From assembly GCA_030737835.1 (NCBI GenBank), contig JAUJYN010000029.1, forward strand, positions 1,662,871 to 1,726,870: a stretch of DNA of 64,000 nt, in the 5' to 3' direction. This DNA comes from Acorus gramineus (lineage: Eukaryota; Streptophyta; Magnoliopsida; Acorales; Acoraceae). Made by a program: the position numbers and the translations under genes. The notes under the pieces are model-generated. The model did no database searches. It was not told the origin of the DNA and worked only from the letters and a program-made list of their open reading frames with translations. This document shows, one piece after another, positions 31,701 through 43,621 of the stretch; position 1 is the stretch's first letter; every line of letters starts with the position of its first letter.

Positions 31701-31858
31701 ACATAATATGCAGTTAGATTTTCAATCGGAGTCCTCAAACACAGGACGATAGCTAACAGTCCAAAATTTTGCAGTTCCGATCGAAAAACGAAAAAAACTC
31801 AAAAACTGCCAAAATGCTCCAATGGTTACCAGCAGGCAAAAAGTGACACATATATAAA
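28774..31858 (-). mobile_element. B-type solo LTR number 1
   Basis: 3085 bp from TGTCACGCCCC to the TATATAA-type end, flanked by target duplication TAGGG (28769-28773, 31859-31863), with no internal sequence. A solo LTR arises by recombination between the two LTRs of a full element. It has the GC block (about 30310-30900), a 36-nt AG/GTGAGT segment (30199-30234), CCCTCA arrays near 29330 and 29410, and a hydrophobic open frame at 28870-29064. Confidence 0.9.
30199..30234 (-). other. Candidate 36-nt microexon in solo LTR 1
   Basis: Minus-strand CTTGCAG before and GTGAGT after; colinear with 12945-12980. Confidence 0.4.
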
Positions 31859-33092
31859 TAGGGGGCATCCAACTCCTTTTCTACTCATTCTCAATTGAAA
31901 TCAACACCTATATTTCCTTCCCAAGCCACACTCACAAACCCATATCCCCTCCCCCACTTGAAACCCTAGAGAGAAAGAGAGTCCTATTTGTGAGTAGAAA
32001 ACCCATTCTCTACACAAAATCACTCTCCAAATCCACTCTCCAAAAACCCAGGTTAAACCTAGTTTAGCCCCTGCCAAACCCTAGCCCATTTTTAGCCTAG
32101 GTTCTGCCCAAATTGAACCAGACATCAGGCGGCTAATTCCCACTAGCCGTCCCCTTTTAGGCTGCTAATTTCCGCTAGCTGACCCTTCACCTACACCCTG
32201 ACTCCCAAACCTCCTTTATCAAGTTCCCGAAGCAGAAGAGGATTCATGTTTTTCACCTCTGTGTGCAGCATGCCCGTTTCTCAAAGCGGAGACCCCACAA
32301 ACTCTCCCACGAATGCGATCAAATCCACCCTCAACTTTTCCTGCTTTTTGGAGAAAGAAGGTGGCGATCACTAACACACCTAAATCCTCCTGAGGAGCTG
32401 TCGGGCGCCTCAGCAAGGAACTAAAAACCCCTTCCCCCTTCCGAGAGACGATCTGACCAAGCCTTCCAAGGCACGCCCCAGATCCGAATCCCCGAACAAC
32501 CACCACACATGCGGAAAGAAGACGCCATACCCCAATATCTTTTTTCGGAGGCCCCCCACGCTCCTGGAAACCCGAAAAACGATACTGACAAACCTGGCGA
32601 TCACGGTGGGACATCCCTCATGAAAAACAACAAAAGGTAATCCTCTTCTGCTTCCTTGCATAACTTGACTAGAATACCATCACCCCTTTAGGAAAACTAA
32701 AATTTTGCACCCTTCAAGTCAGGCCCTCCTCTACTTTGCATTACAACATCTTTTACTTCTTTAAGCCGAACACAGCTGCGCACCCCTTTACTACTTTAAT
32801 TACATCCTTTAATGCTTTAAGCCGCACACAGCTGCGCACCCTTTACCACTTTATCACACCCCTCTTACTGCTTTACACTTGCGTTCATCCACACCATGGA
32901 AACCCACCTCCATGAGAAAACATTAGAGGAGAAAGCCGACCAAGGAGACCAAACCGCCCAATTCCTTAGCCACCTAGAGGAAAAGATAGCTACCTTAGGA
33001 TACCAATCGGCAGAGGACATGTTCAATGACCTCGCGGACTATAACTAGGCCAAGACCATGAAGCAGGAAACTCCTGTCAAAACCCCCAAGGC

Positions 33093-33810
33093 TTGCCCCA
33101 CCCCCAACCACCAACACCCAGCTTCTCGGTCAATCCGAGCCCATTTTCATTTACCTCACCTTCCCCTGCAAATCCAATATTTCAAGCAGCCTCTGCCCCA
33201 AGCCCTTGCCAGGCCACATTCAACCCAGGACCGCTGAACTACCCACCCAAGGTAGAAACACTTGACGAAACCATCCAGAGAATCCTCTCCGAGACTGGCC
33301 CTTCTGCTCCCAAACACATGTCTCTACACAACCTGAGACAAATCCCATCAGTCAGCCTATCGGAGGGATTTAAAATCCCAAAGTTTTGCCGGTATAACGG
33401 TCGTGGAGACTCAGACATTCATTTAACTGCTTTTTATCTAGATGCCCGACCTTTTCTAGATAATCAACCTTCTTTGTTAGTCTTCCTTTTCCAAAAAAAT
33501 CATTGGAAGGAGAAGCACTACAATGGTTCTCCACTCCCTGTAGACTATTTTTTGAATTTCTCAGCTGTAAGCGAGAAATTTTTAGGCCGTTACGGTTACC
33601 AGAGGATTAGAACCCCCTCTATCTCAGACCTAACCGTAGAAAGGATAAGGCCTAGGGAGAATCTCGAACAGTACGTGTCTAGGTGGCGCACCCTAGTCCA
33701 CAGAACTGGCCTACAACTAACGGAATATCAAGAAATTGACATGATGTTACAGAGCCTGAGTCCAGAGCTTCGTACGAGTCTATCGTACGGAGACTGCACC
33801 ACGCATTAGC
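33093..33810 (+). mobile_element. C2 gag region
   Basis: Encodes a Tat/Ogre-type capsid domain. A proline-rich head is followed by SEGFKIPKFCRYNGRGDSD, DARPFLDNQPSLLVFLFQ, SEKFLGRYGYQR and RENLEQYVSRWRTLVHRTG, in the family order. Further acidic gag-tail sequence continues to about 34958 in places. It is a fossil with breaks. No protease or RT motif follows. Confidence 0.8.
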
Positions 33811-34959
33811 TTCTAATTGACCGCCACAACAGGATTTCCCGTTGTGCGGCCCAAGTAGTCCAAACCCAGTCCCCACCTATCAGCCATAGGGTTGGACCAC
33901 CGCCAAGAAAGGCGCAAACCCCCACGATAGAGGGGATTACAAGAAAAGTTTCAACACTCTACCCGAATGGACTACGAGGCCAAAATCGAGAGTCAGCTCT
34001 GAGACCACATACACCCGGACCTTCCAGATATGTATTGCCTCGACAGGCGACCTACCCTAACAATTTTTACTCTCGATCAGCACCCGTGTTCGTGCTGTCA
34101 CAACCAAACCCTGCAATCCAAAATCATGCAATCAAAAGCTTTGTAGTCCAAAATCCTATAGACCAAAATCAATTCTCCTAGGCACAACCCAGTCAGGCGT
34201 ACAACAATGGAGCAAGAGTTCCCTCTGTCTATGCCTCTGCCCTATAAAGGCCGCAATCCTTTATTCCCCAACAACCACCTCAAAGACAGTACACTACTAT
34301 TCCACCCCCATCAACCTATGAGTCTCTGGCACTTGAAATTATAGAATCTACCAAATGTCCCAAGCAGGAGTTTGACGATGATGAAAATTTTTTGGATGGA
34401 GAACTATTGGAACTCTTTTACCCTACTCCAACACAACCTAAATCCACCATCCAAACCTTAGGCCTGACCGAGTTTGAATGTCCATTGTCTATACCTGCTC
34501 AAGATCAAATCATATCATGGCCTATTGAACCTACCTTGATCATCTCAGATGACTCACATTCTGACTCATCATATTCTGAGGTTGACCTAGATCCGGTTCA
34601 ATCAATTGTGTGCGTCATTGAATCAAAACCGCTCATATTTAAAAATGCACAATTTGAGGGAGCAGTCGAGCCATCCCAATTGCAAGATCCACTCGACTTG
34701 CCATCCTATCTGTTTGAGGAGCTCCCTCCAGATTCCCCCGCCATATCCAAATCAATTATTTCTGATCTGATCCATATAACCCTAATTGCACCAATTGAGG
34801 AGTCTTTACCCCCACCATCATTAGGGCCTCAACAGTATGTTGAACTGTGCTCCCTTGCACCTGTTGTTCAGTCAGTATTTGCCTCTGCAACTTGCTTTTC
34901 CATATCCACATCTTTGTTGACTAACCCCTCTATGAGGGATCGTTCTCTTTCTGCTTAGG

Positions 34960-37621
34960 ATCTATGGCAGATCAAGTGCCACTCGCGCTTTCGACAGCAT
35001 CCAAGCAGTGTTCCTTTGAAACTGCTTCAATTTGAGGCTCCATAGAGGAGTCATCCCGCACCATCATTTTCTGGAGGCCATCAACCAGCACTGTACACTA
35101 CTTTCCCTTACAGCATGTTATTTGTTTATTTTTTTCTTTATATTCAAAATCCAAAAAAAAATCAAATATGTTGAAAGCTCAAAAACAAAAAAAATTTCCT
35201 TCTCAAAGTTTGTTTATTTCAGCTATTATGCATACATTTAAAAGCTTTCAAAACAAAAATAAAAAAAACGAGTCCCTTGCATAAATTCAATTTATTTCAG
35301 TTTTACCTTTCCTTTTCAAGTTTTAAAAATATATATATACAAAAAAAAAAGATAAGAAAAAGATAAGAAAATTGGGGAGATGGTGCTTAAGAAAATCATG
35401 CCATCAAGACAAACCCATCCAAGGGAAAATTGCAACCAATATGGAAGGGACCCTATGTGATCACTTATGCCTATTCTAGGAATGCTTACTGCTTGGTAAA
35501 TGCCAAAAGGGGCGAGCTTTCAGGTCGGTGGAATGCACTTTACCAGAAGAAATTCTATGCATATTTGTCAGTATTTGAGAAGTTTTACTCTTTCTTACTG
35601 TGAATTCCAGCGTTTAGTGCTTGGTGACAATATTTGAAAATCCTAAAGATAACCTGCATTTTACTTAGACTCATATTCACCAATCATGCCACCTCCACTA
35701 CACAAGTATGATTTAAGGCTCGGTTCACCCGATAAAAGGGAAAATTTCTTGCCCCATAGAATGGGGCAATTGTTAATTTTTTTTTTTTTTTTTGGATTAT
35801 CTTTCCCTTGTTTTTAACTATTACTTCGTGTCAATTGAGATTTACCAGAAATATACCCCGGACCTAGCATACGTCCCAAAACTGGCTTTGGCACTATACA
35901 AACACTTCAAAAGAAAAGAAAAGAAAAGGGAAAGCAGAAAAGAACAGGGGTAAAAAAAAGAAACGCCCCCCCCCCCTCAAAAGGCTATGAGAGGCCAAAA
36001 GTTACACCCCAAAGTGGGTGACACTCTCTACTTTTAGCCTAAAAGCCAAAAAAATTTAGTTTATGCCCGGTGGGCTATACTTTCCACCCAGAAAAAAAAG
36101 GAATAAAGAAGTGATAAAAAGAAGAAAGCCAGAGGGACCTAGCGAAGTAAGATTTATGCTAGGACTGGGGAAATTTTGAAGGAATTCAAAGAAGATATTA
36201 CTCTCATCCCCATTCACCCACTCCTTTCCCACCATGATTAAATTAAACCAAGTCTGTTGGCTAGGCGAAATTTCAACCAAGGGTGAACCTTTCCCTACAT
36301 TTACAACAGCACACAATCTCACATGAATCTATTTAAAGTCTTGCATATCTGAGGGATGCTTATTAGTTTGATTCTTGGCATATTCATGGAGTTTTCAGCA
36401 TGTTTAGAGTAACATGATCAAATATTTAAAAACTACTCCACTTGGAAACTCACCCCTCAAGCTAAACCACTTCAAAATGCTCTGGGCTGGGCATGAGTGA
36501 TCACAAGGTGTTTTCCCTTAAATTTGAAGTATGCCTTGATTAGATTACTTAAAATTGCCCTCCTCACATCAAAGCATGAATTTGGCATCAATCTTAATAC
36601 TTGACCATCAAAAATTAACCCCCCATGCTCATTTACAAATTGCTCCTTTATGCTTCTCAAGAAAAACTAGCCCAACCTCTCTTTTCTCGACATCACACAA
36701 CATATTCTGCCTTCATACATGTCGCGACACGCATGTGCTAAACTCAATCCCACCATGATGAAATGCATGTAAGGTTGTCCTTCTTTTTAACTCATATGCT
36801 ATGCTCCAAATAAATCACATCATATGCATTCAATTCCACCGTGACAACACATGCAAACATTCTTTCAAACTCATGCTAGTTCAAATCCCATCGTGACAGA
36901 ACACGCATGCAAAAATAATCCTTTCTAAATCCATGCTCACATCATTTTATACTCAGAAATATAAAACATGCTTGTTTAAATCCCACCATGATGCATATGC
37001 ATGCAAGACATCTTTTTTGAACAAAGTTCTATTCTATCAAAAATGCACGCACTCCTTGCCAGCATCCAAAACCAACTCAAAGTCCAAAGTTTTCTAAAAC
37101 CACAGCCATGTCTTGGTTAATTTCAAAATCCTACTTAATTAAAACACGACTCTCTTGAAGTTTTATCACATTTCCAATATCGTTAAGTTAGAATTTCCTC
37201 CGTTCTAGTTCTTTTCTAGAATTTTTAACCTTTGGATGATCCAATTCACCAACTCAATACCTTTACTTGCTTTCTGTCTGCGATATCCCCTTGATTTGCT
37301 GAGTTGCTATGCACGGCATGGTAGGCACAAGGAAACTAACGCCGGCCTCCTCTACGCACGATGGCTAAGAACCCCGTTCGAGGGTTGGATCACACGCTCG
37401 CTACTTTACTGTTTCCCATCTTCCACCTGGATCATACCTTTCGATTAAAAATTCTAGTCAAGACCTAGCCTCTGACAGTCTAAATCAACTCCCTGAATGA
37501 TACTGGTCATGAGATCAAGACTTCTTGAAGGTCGGGCTGGTCAAAATAGAGGTCTCTTTCTCCTTATCATCGATCTAAGTCTTCTCGCTTCGTGCAAAGA
37601 CTTTGTCCGATGAGGGGCAAT
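34960..37621 (+). mobile_element. C2 untranslated 3' internal region with integrase-tail remnant
   Basis: About 2.7 kb of AT-rich sequence with poly-A and poly-T tracts. Near 35370-35570 translation gives fragments like the integrase C-terminal tail (GPYVITYAYSR, GRWNALYQKKFYAY). From about 36740 to 37010 the motif ATCCCACCATGATG with CATGCATGCAA recurs imperfectly four times, a degenerate repeat zone. The region ends in a short purine run (GATGAGGGGCAA) before the 3' LTR. No independent gene is seen. Confidence 0.65.
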
Positions 37622-38264
37622 TGTAGATACCCCAATCTCGACCATCCAAAGAGAAGAAAATTTACTTCAAGTAACATTTTAAAATGACCACATTTGAAAA
37701 TCTAATAGAAAACATCTTTTAACCCTAGCCACAACACTTAGAAAAATTAAATGACAAGAATCCGGGCGGCTAGTTGAAAGTAGCCGCCCCTCACTAGGCG
37801 GCTAGTTTCAACTAGCCGCCCTTAAACTGCCCCCACCGCTTCCTTTGGATGGGACATAAATCAGCATTTAATGCTGATGATTATGGCGGATTGTTCCCTT
37901 TAGCCGCCCCATCTTGTCCGGTTCAACTTTAGTAACCGACCCAGGCCACCGCTTTTTCAGAGATGGGACGTTCGACAGGTCATCATTGGGGCAGCAACTT
38001 GGAACTAGCCACCCCTCACTGAGTGGCTAGTTTGAACTAGCCGCCCCTCACCTGGACAATGTCAGAAGAACAAAGATCAAGTGGGGGTCAAATCAACCAC
38101 CCTATTATCCAATTTGATCTATTGTCCAGTGGATACTCCCCTGCCCCTTTTTTACTATAAATAGGGGGCATCCAACTCTTTTTCTACTCATTCCCAATTG
38201 AAATCAACACCTATATTTCCTTCCCAAGCCACACTGACAAACCCATATCCCCTCCCCCACTTGA
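37622..38264 (+). repeat. C2 3' LTR, first 643 bp
   Basis: Opens TGTAGATACCCC, repeats the hairpin array and TATA box (TATAAATA near 38156), and matches the 5' LTR until CCCACTTGA, where element E begins. The rest of this LTR is not found further right in the window. Confidence 0.85.
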
Positions 38265-39453
38265 TGTCATGCCCTAGGGCAGCTGTCCCCGAGACGCGAC
38301 AATATATATAATATCAGAAATTAGTACAAGAGGTCAATAATGACGCCAATAAAACATACAAGGCTAACAAAGCAATGATAACTGATAGCTCACTGAAAAG
38401 CGGAAGCATAAAACATCACTAAGTCTTTAAACCAAAACATTATTACAGACTGGAATACACAATCTCTGTCCTGTAAGAGTCAAATCTAGTCCAAATAAAA
38501 TACAAACAATGCAACACGCACAATTTATCAATATATAAATGACTCTAGGACTGCTAACAGCCTCGCACTCGCCACCCGCCGAACGGAACGCTCCACGCAC
38601 GCAAAACCACACCACAGGGAAGCTCCAGCTCCATGCCCAACACTGCCCCTGAAAAGAAATAGTATGCGAGGGGTGAGCTACAAGCTTAGTGAGTGGCTGG
38701 AAACCAAACTTCATTACAACAATTCAATACTAAGGCAATTTCCTTTCAAGGAAAAACATGGGTAGAAACCCAAATGATAACAAGGTCAGGCGATGGCGCA
38801 ACCATACCTCGCCCTCGCCCTCGCCCTCACTCCCCAGAGGGAGGATTTTGGGACACTCGGGGAGAAACAACAGTTAACCATAACACATGGTGTTACTGGA
38901 TAATAGTTACAACGAGTCCATCCGCTACGAGGTAGAGATATAGTTCGATACCTCAAGCGTTAGGAGCAGCATACCCATAGTACAGTCGATGGGTTTAAGA
39001 GTCACGTGACTATGTGACTCAACTCACTCTCACCCTCACCCCTAAGGGTGACACAGGTTTGTTGGGAGAATCAATTTTCTCTACACCCTTCGTCATCTGG
39101 TAGCCCTCTCCTGAGTAGCCTCTATCTAGTATACTCTCATGATCAGTACATCTGCCGAACGCATCGGTAGTACCTATAGGTGGGAGCCCTCTGTCAGGAC
39201 AACTTCAACGTCGGGCACTTCAACGCGGATCCGATGAAGAGGAGAATGATTTCACGCTCGCAATATCTTCTGGTAGCCCTCTCCCGCGTAGCCTCTACCT
39301 ATCGGCCTTCCACGATCAGTACATAAGCCAGATGGGTACCGCAGTACGCATCGGTAGCACTTACAAGTGGTAGCACTACACAGAACAGCTTCGACGCCAG
39401 GGCTTCGGTGCACGACGATATTGGGAGGAAGACTTCGTATTTGCAAAGCAATC

Positions 39454-42400
39454 TGTCACGCCCCAGGGCGGCCGTCCCCGTGACGCGGCAAGTGTATATA
39501 TGATATCAGTAAACAGGAATCAATAACATACTCACACAACAACTAAAATGACAACATAGATAAAGCAGGGCTGACATAATATATACACCAAATGCGGAAG
39601 CTAAAAAGACTGAATCTGTAATCAAAATATACTACAAACTCGATACCTAATCATATGTCCTGTGGGAGCCAACATGTCCATATATACACAAATAAAATCC
39701 ATACAACATCCAACTAGGTGCCCAAGCACAGAGATATATACATACAACTGAGAGAAGGGTGCTGATGGCCTCAAAACTCGAGGGACGTGGCGCTACTCCG
39801 CTACTGGTGTAGTCGCTCGGGACGCTCCTCCGCCAAGTCCTCCTCAGTGCTCACTGAAAAAGGATTTGATGCGAGGGGTGAGCCACACGCTCAGTGAATA
39901 GCACAACCCATGCATACAGTTCATATTAACCACATTTAAATCAAGCCAATAGCCCCAAAGCGGGATAAACAACACAATCCGGGGGTTCGTCACATCGCCG
40001 AACCGTCATACCCTCACCCTCACCCTCACCCTCAATAGGTGACCTAGGATGTTGGGACTTAATGGGCGGATAATCATCCATACACAATCCTGTGGGTCGT
40101 CGCATCGCCGGCCCACCATACCCTCACCCTCACCTCTCAACAGGTGACCTAGGCTCTTGGGACTGACTAGGCTGTTGGTCACCCTCGGTCCACCGATAGT
40201 CTCTCCCCACTCCGTAGGTCGTTTGGCCACTCCCACGTTCGGCGCAGTCCTTCTACCAAATCAGGAGGCGCCTACTGATGGAAGCCCCTGCACGGGACAA
40301 CCTTTCCAACGCCGGGGTAGTCTCTACACAGATCCAACGGAGGGAACAGAACAGCCTATCCATCGCATATGATCCACTCGGATCCGCTGACAGCACATCT
40401 CTACAACTCTAATGTCTTGAATTCCTCTGAATTCCACCAGCGCGCATAACCAGGATGCGGGGAAATAAATAAGACATAAATGGGGAAAAGAGACCTTGGG
40501 AGGGTAACCTGAGGTCCCGATGTAGGACATCCGACAACCAAACGAGGAACACGAGTACCCTAACCCGGGTCTCAATGTTAACCTCGCAAGGCCCCCTTAT
40601 ATTCCCTAAACATGCTATCAATATTAAAGCTTGCATTTAATTAAATAAATCAAACTAATAGGACGCATGCACAGGTCGGGCTTTCCTAGCATGATAACGG
40701 GGTGACATGATACACGGCTCATGCACAAATCCTAAGGGTGCAAGTCCCTAACATACAAGTCTAGGGTGGCATGCATTCTACACACACACATCATGCTTAC
40801 ATGGATTATAACAAAGCAGTTAATACTAACTATGTGCCCCAGGGGAGGACGGTACACGCTCCAAGGCATGTAGCGCCTCCCAACTGGGTTGGGTTGTCCC
40901 ACTCACCGGAAATCGGGTCGACGCGCGACCGTCCGTCGAGATCTGCAAGACAAGGTATTAACTGGTGAGTATAAATCCACAAACACAACAAGAAGACTTA
41001 AAATACACAAAACCCACAACCAAACACCCAACACTCGGGCAAACGTGCATACGACCCGCACGCACGCTAGCCCGAGCACTCCGGCAACCACCCGCACGGC
41101 CACCCGATTGCCCGGGTGCACCGCCGTGCCTCAGCCCACCCACCCCGCGCCCCGCCGGGCCCCTGCCCGCCGCCTCAACACGCCGCCGCACCACCCGGGG
41201 CACCGCGCGTCCACTGCGCCCAGCCGCAGCAGCCCGCGCGCGCCCCGCACGCCTCGCGCCGGCCCGCGAGCACCCCGCACGCCCCCGCGCGCAGCGCCTT
41301 GCCCCGCGCGCACCCCGCGCGCACCTCCGCCACCTCGCCGCGCCCCGCGCGCACCACAGCCGCCTCGCCCTACCCCGCGCGCGCCACCACTGCCTCGCCG
41401 TGCCCCCGCGCGCACCCTGCACGACCTCCCGCACGCACTGCCCTCGGCCATCACCCCCAGCACCCGCACGCCCAGCACCGCCCTCCGCGCGCATCGCCCG
41501 CTCGCACATCTCCCCGCACCAGACCCGCGCGACCAGCTCCTGGCACACAGCACCCGCGCGACCAGCTCCTCGCACACAGACCTGCGCGACCAGCTCCTCG
41601 CACACAGCACCCGCAAGCCCAGCACGACCAGCACCCACGCCCTGCACGACCAACACGCACGCCCTGCACGCCCTCTCGCTGGCTACCAGCTCCCCTGAGC
41701 GCACGCACGCGCGCACGCCCGCGCGCGCCCAGCCTGCGCGCTACCTGTGCTGCTACCGCTGCTGCCTGCTGCCCGAAACAGAACCCCCACTACCCGAGCA
41801 CCTCCACCGCCCACCCAATGGCCTCCGATGGCCTCCGACCGCCCCCAACCACCCCCGACGGCCTCCCACAGCCGCCGACCACCTCCCAAACACAAAAACC
41901 CCCTCCTATCAAGCATCTAAGCATGAAAAAGAGGGAAAGAAAGCTTACCAAGGGTGAGGAAGGGGTGTCCGGGTGCTCTCCGCGCACCGAAACGCTTCCC
42001 CTAAGCCCTCCAACGCTCGGATCTTGCTCGGCCTTCGAAACGGCCCAAAACAGAGGAGAAAGGAGGGAGGATGGGAGGGCTAAACTCGTCGGAAATGGGA
42101 TTTGAAGGCACCGGGGTGTAGATCGGGACCCGATCTACACTTCCTAGGTTTTGGGTTTTTGGGTTTGAGGGGTCTAAGGGCCTCAAAAGGGAGAAAAAGA
42201 GAGAGGGGAGAGAGGAAATGAGTTGGTAGGGATGATGAATAGTGATTTCGAAAATTAGATCCCACATATATATAGTGAGCGACTTAAAAACCCAGATACG
42301 CCCCGGAACTGTGAAATTTCAAAAACGTTGCCGGAATTCGATGAAATTTTCATGAGTGGCTTAAAATGGCACCAGGACACATAATATGCAGTTAGATTTT

Positions 42401-42539
42401 CAATCGGAGTCCTCTAACTCAGGACGATAGCTAACAGTCCAAAATTTTGCGGTTCCGATCGAAAAACGAAAAAAAACTCAAAAACTGCCAAAATGCTCCA
42501 ATGGTTACCAACAGGCCAAAAAGTGACACATATATAACA
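39454..42539 (-). mobile_element. B-type solo LTR number 2
   Basis: 3086 bp from TGTCACGCCCC to ACATATATAACA, flanked by CAATC (39449-39453) and CAAAC (42540-42544), a 5-bp duplication with one change. It contains a GC block (about 41040-41740), a 36-nt AG/GTGAGT segment at 40907-40942 and CCCTCA arrays near 40012-40035 and 40122. No internal region remains. It lies inside element E. Confidence 0.85.
40907..40942 (-). other. Candidate 36-nt microexon in solo LTR 2
   Basis: Minus-strand CTTGCAG before and a GTGAGT donor after; same length and place as in the other B-type LTRs. Confidence 0.4.
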
Positions 42540-43086
42540 CAAACCCTATGGAAAAATGAACTATCTTCGGTAATCCCATACCGATGCTATCGAAATACGC
42601 TTGAACTCCCATAGAGATGTTTCGCTTAGACGCAAGGAGTCACTTCTGCTCTTGCACAGAGATAAGCCTTAAGGCATAACCCAACAAGCGGTTCATACAC
42701 TCGCCTAACATGGGTAGGCTTAGCTTAATGTCATAACCACCGGCTTAACAAAATCGATATGACAATGAATTCTCTTGAATTCCAATCGAGTGCATTGCTC
42801 GGATGCAAGGGGACGATTACATTGCTAGCACTCTAACTAATAAGGTACAACCCGACAACGGGTCATACCCACCACGCCTATTTCAGATAGGCCTAATCAG
42901 TTTTAACATACGAATATATATTACATGAGAATTATATCATAGTTATGTACATAAACTACACGCACGATAACATAATAATTAATTATAAGGATACTCCCAA
43001 ACATGGATAAAAGCATAAAAAATAAATATGCAACATATATATCAGGTATGGCCTACATAACATAGAGCTTATTCGTGCTGATAACG

Positions 43087-43382
43087 TGTTATAAACTAAG
43101 TAGAATATATAAACATAAGAATGCATAAACAAAGCACACGAGAATATAGAGAAGAGAAGTAGAGAGAGAATTCTTATTCTTTACTCATTAGTTATGGAAT
43201 ACATTGCAAACCCCTCAATTTATAAGGTCCAAGAAGGAATCTCAAATGTTGAAAGTTACAAGTAATAAGAGGTGGGGGTACATAATGCGGTGTTAAAGAG
43301 GTGAGGGGTTAGGGAAGTGAAGAGAGGGGGTTATGGAGAAAGTGGTGGGAGTTAAAGTGGTGGTGGTTATCCATAATATTCA
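43087..43382 (-). mobile_element. Copia-type LTR fragment with primer-site-like flank
   Basis: On the minus strand the segment starts TGAATATTATGGATAACC, has a TATA-like CTTATAAATTGAGG, a CT-rich patch and an end at TTTATAACA. It is followed (leftward) by CGTTATCAGCACGA, the sequence that follows the 5' LTR of many plant Ty1/copia elements. Length 296 bp is typical. No copia gag-pol is recognisable to its left, where E-like LTR sequence lies, so only the 5' LTR and leader seem to remain. Confidence 0.5.
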
Positions 43383-43411
43383 CAATAATTATTACTTTGT
43401 AAATGAGATTC

Positions 43412-43621
43412 CATTTTTAAAATACTGGCATTTGGGGGCTTTTGGTTGTTTTTTTTTTAAATATCATAAAAATCTCACCAATTTCTCGTGAGAAATTTCT
43501 GGGAAATACAATTTCTCGTGAAAATTGAATATTTTGTTAAAATACCGATATATTTTCGATATTTGGTGTTTTTCTCATGAAAATCGATATATCGATATAT
43601 CGGTTGATATTTAAAACAGTG
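43412..43621. mobile_element. Possible hAT-like MITE
   Basis: A 210-bp AT-rich stretch whose ends look like imperfect inverted repeats (CATTTTTAAAATACTG and, inverted, CACTGTTTTAAATATC). It contains repeated TTTCTCGTGA and ATATATCGATAT motifs. A clear 8-bp target duplication is not seen, so this stays tentative. Confidence 0.3.

Larger units (their letters stand above)
28228..32590 (+). repeat. C2 5' LTR, interrupted by a solo LTR
   Basis: Pieces 28228-28773 and 31864-32590, opening TGTAGATACCCC and closing GATACTGACA. It has a TATA box (TATAAATA, 28763-28770) and several GGCGGCTAG/CTAGCCGCC inverted repeats. A B-type solo LTR sits just after the TATA box. Confidence 0.85.
28228..38264 (+). 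mobile_element. C2: Tat-like gypsy element with gag but no RT or RNase H
   Basis: 5' LTR 28228-32590 (about 1.27 kb without its insertion), primer-like site TGGCGATCACGGTGGGAC at 32595-32612, gag, a long untranslated stretch, and a 3' LTR from 37622 cut at 38264 by element E. The gag is of the Tat/Ogre type. Only an integrase-tail-like stretch represents pol. C3 has the same arrangement, so this looks like a gag-only non-autonomous lineage and not a one-off loss. The LTRs differ by roughly 8-10 % by eye, suggesting several million years. Several breaks are present. Confidence 0.85.
38265..42900 (-). mobile_element. Element E: diverged A-like LTR, split by a B-type solo LTR
   Basis: Starts TGTCATGCCC and follows the reverse complement of the element A LTR end for about 1.19 kb to 39453. 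It resumes after the solo LTR at 42545, where landmarks such as TGAATTCTC/GAATTCC (near 42770) and GGATGCAAGGGG still align. It fades near 42900; the GC block and the LTR start are not seen. There is no primer site, so this is the outer side of a 3' LTR or a truncated solo LTR. Much more diverged from A than A's own LTRs, so it is older. Confidence 0.65.

Noticed and set aside
36740-37010. Possible CRISPR-like or satellite array
   Set aside because: The repeated motif is imperfect with uneven spacing (about 50-95 bases). It is a decayed repeat zone in a retrotransposon 3' region of a eukaryotic genome.
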